The notes under the pieces are model-generated. The model did no database searches, was not told the DNA's origin, and saw only the letters and a list, made by a program, of their open reading frames with translations. A stretch of DNA of 64,000 nt from Herbiconiux sp. SALV-R1. Lineage in GTDB: Bacteria > Actinomycetota > Actinomycetes > Actinomycetales > Microbacteriaceae. The stretch spans positions 124,001-188,000 of the forward strand of contig NZ_CP053344.1 in the NCBI RefSeq assembly GCF_013113715.1, in the 5' to 3' direction. Positions 63,699-64,000 of this stretch are shown here, in pieces (position 1 is the stretch's first letter; the number at the start of each line of letters is the position of its first letter). The position numbers were made by a program, and so were the translations under genes.

Positions 63699-63835
63699 CC
63701 CGCTGCGCCCGCCCGCGCGTACCCGGCCCTCCGCTGGCCCGCCGCTCGGCCGCGCGCACCCGGCCCTCCGCTGGCCCGCTGCGCCCGCCCCGCCCTGACC
63801 TCCGCTGGCCCGCTGCGCCCAGCCCGCCCTTGCTC
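63671..63835 (+). repeat. Repeats derived from the DUF2071 3' end
   Basis: The 3' end of the gene, CGCGCGTACCC then CCCTCCGCTGACCCGCTGCG, recurs about three more times (CCCTCCGCTGGCCCGCCG near 63728, CCCTCCGCTGGCCCGCTGCG near 63764, and ACCTCCGCTGGCCCGCTGCG near 63799). No gene is seen from 63699 to the window end. Confidence 0.8.
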
Positions 63836-63860
63836 TCCCTCCCCACCCGGCTTCTCCCGC

Positions 63861-63898
63861 ATAAAGTCCGGGATGACTGCAGTCATCCCGGACTTTAT
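63861..63898. repeat. 38-bp perfect palindrome without loop
   Basis: ATAAAGTCCGGGATGACTG (63861-63879) followed directly by its exact reverse complement (63880-63898). It shares AAAGTCCG with the inverted repeats at 37161 and 63954. Confidence 0.9.
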
Positions 63899-63953
63899 CG
63901 CGGATGACTGGAGGGCGGCGTCCGCCACCCCCTCCCCTTCCCCACCGTCGCCA

Positions 63954-64000
63954 ACGTTCCTACGGACAAAGTCCGTCCTAACTGATGTTGTGACGGACTT
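63954..64000. repeat. Inverted repeat cut by the window edge
   Basis: GTTCCTACGGACAAAGTCCG then TC (to 63977), followed after 14 bases by GACGGACTT at the last bases. The left arm matches the inverted repeat at 37161-37182 in 20 of 22 positions. Confidence 0.75.

Overview
The window looks like the chromosome of a high-GC actinobacterium, most probably a member of the Microbacteriaceae. This rests on very high GC with strong third-position bias, frequent GTG starts with 4-bp start/stop overlaps, single-gene neighbourhoods typical of Actinobacteria (tilS-hpt-ftsH-folE-folP-folBK-DUF3180-PH-PH-panC-lysS, clpC, short argA, aldehyde dehydrogenase with DUF779) and small Tat-signal proteins. The taxon is an inference from gene order and protein style; there is no rRNA here.

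Layout. 0-0.9 kb: start of a leftward gene cut by the window edge, then leftward tRNA-Glu, tRNA-Asp and tRNA-Phe with two terminators. 0.9-3.6 kb: two tandem M23 cell-wall peptidases with coiled coils. 3.7-16.6 kb: ppa facing a long rightward housekeeping run (tilS, hpt, ftsH, folate genes, two PH-domain membrane proteins, a DUF2520 protein, panC, lysS). 16.6-25.1 kb: membrane proteins, cardiolipin synthase, mntP, pirin, clpC, argA. 25.1-35.2 kb: a TraR/DksA-type protein that seems to start at CTG, a Nudix hydrolase, a PrsW-like protease, a GAF regulator, an MFS exporter, an AraC regulator, aldehyde dehydrogenase plus DUF779, and small exported proteins. 35.5-46.5 kb: carboxylesterase, radA, VOC protein, a DevR/DevS-like two-component pair, a putative oxygenase behind an IdeR/DtxR-like box, a lipoprotein, a Stealth-family phosphotransferase, a calcineurin-type phosphodiesterase and a K+ channel.

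46.6-54.7 kb: after tRNA-Ser(CGA) comes the most accessory-looking module. It holds two SnoaL-like proteins, a complete sugar-type ABC importer (binding lipoprotein, permease, single-domain ATPase), a conserved protein of unknown function, an acyl-CoA-dehydrogenase-fold flavin monooxygenase, an SDR and a TetR regulator. Three of its transcription units carry the same 13-mer (AGTTCAGTACAGT) at comparable distances before the start codon, so the module is probably one regulon for import and oxidation of an unknown compound.

54.8-64 kb: a second small Tat-signal protein, two DHFR/RibD-like reductases, a small HTH protein, a molybdopterin oxidoreductase next to msrB-msrA (methionine sulfoxide repair), a short gene behind a LexA-like box, thyA-dfrA (which close the folate/dTMP cycle begun by the 8-10 kb folate genes), and a DUF2071 protein.

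Two non-coding themes run through the window. (1) Long perfect inverted repeats without a clear U tract sit between convergent genes, and some share sequence with each other. (2) Short tandem repeats, often a multiple of 3 bp, lie on or beside stop codons of at least seven genes. Neither is explained by the genes themselves.
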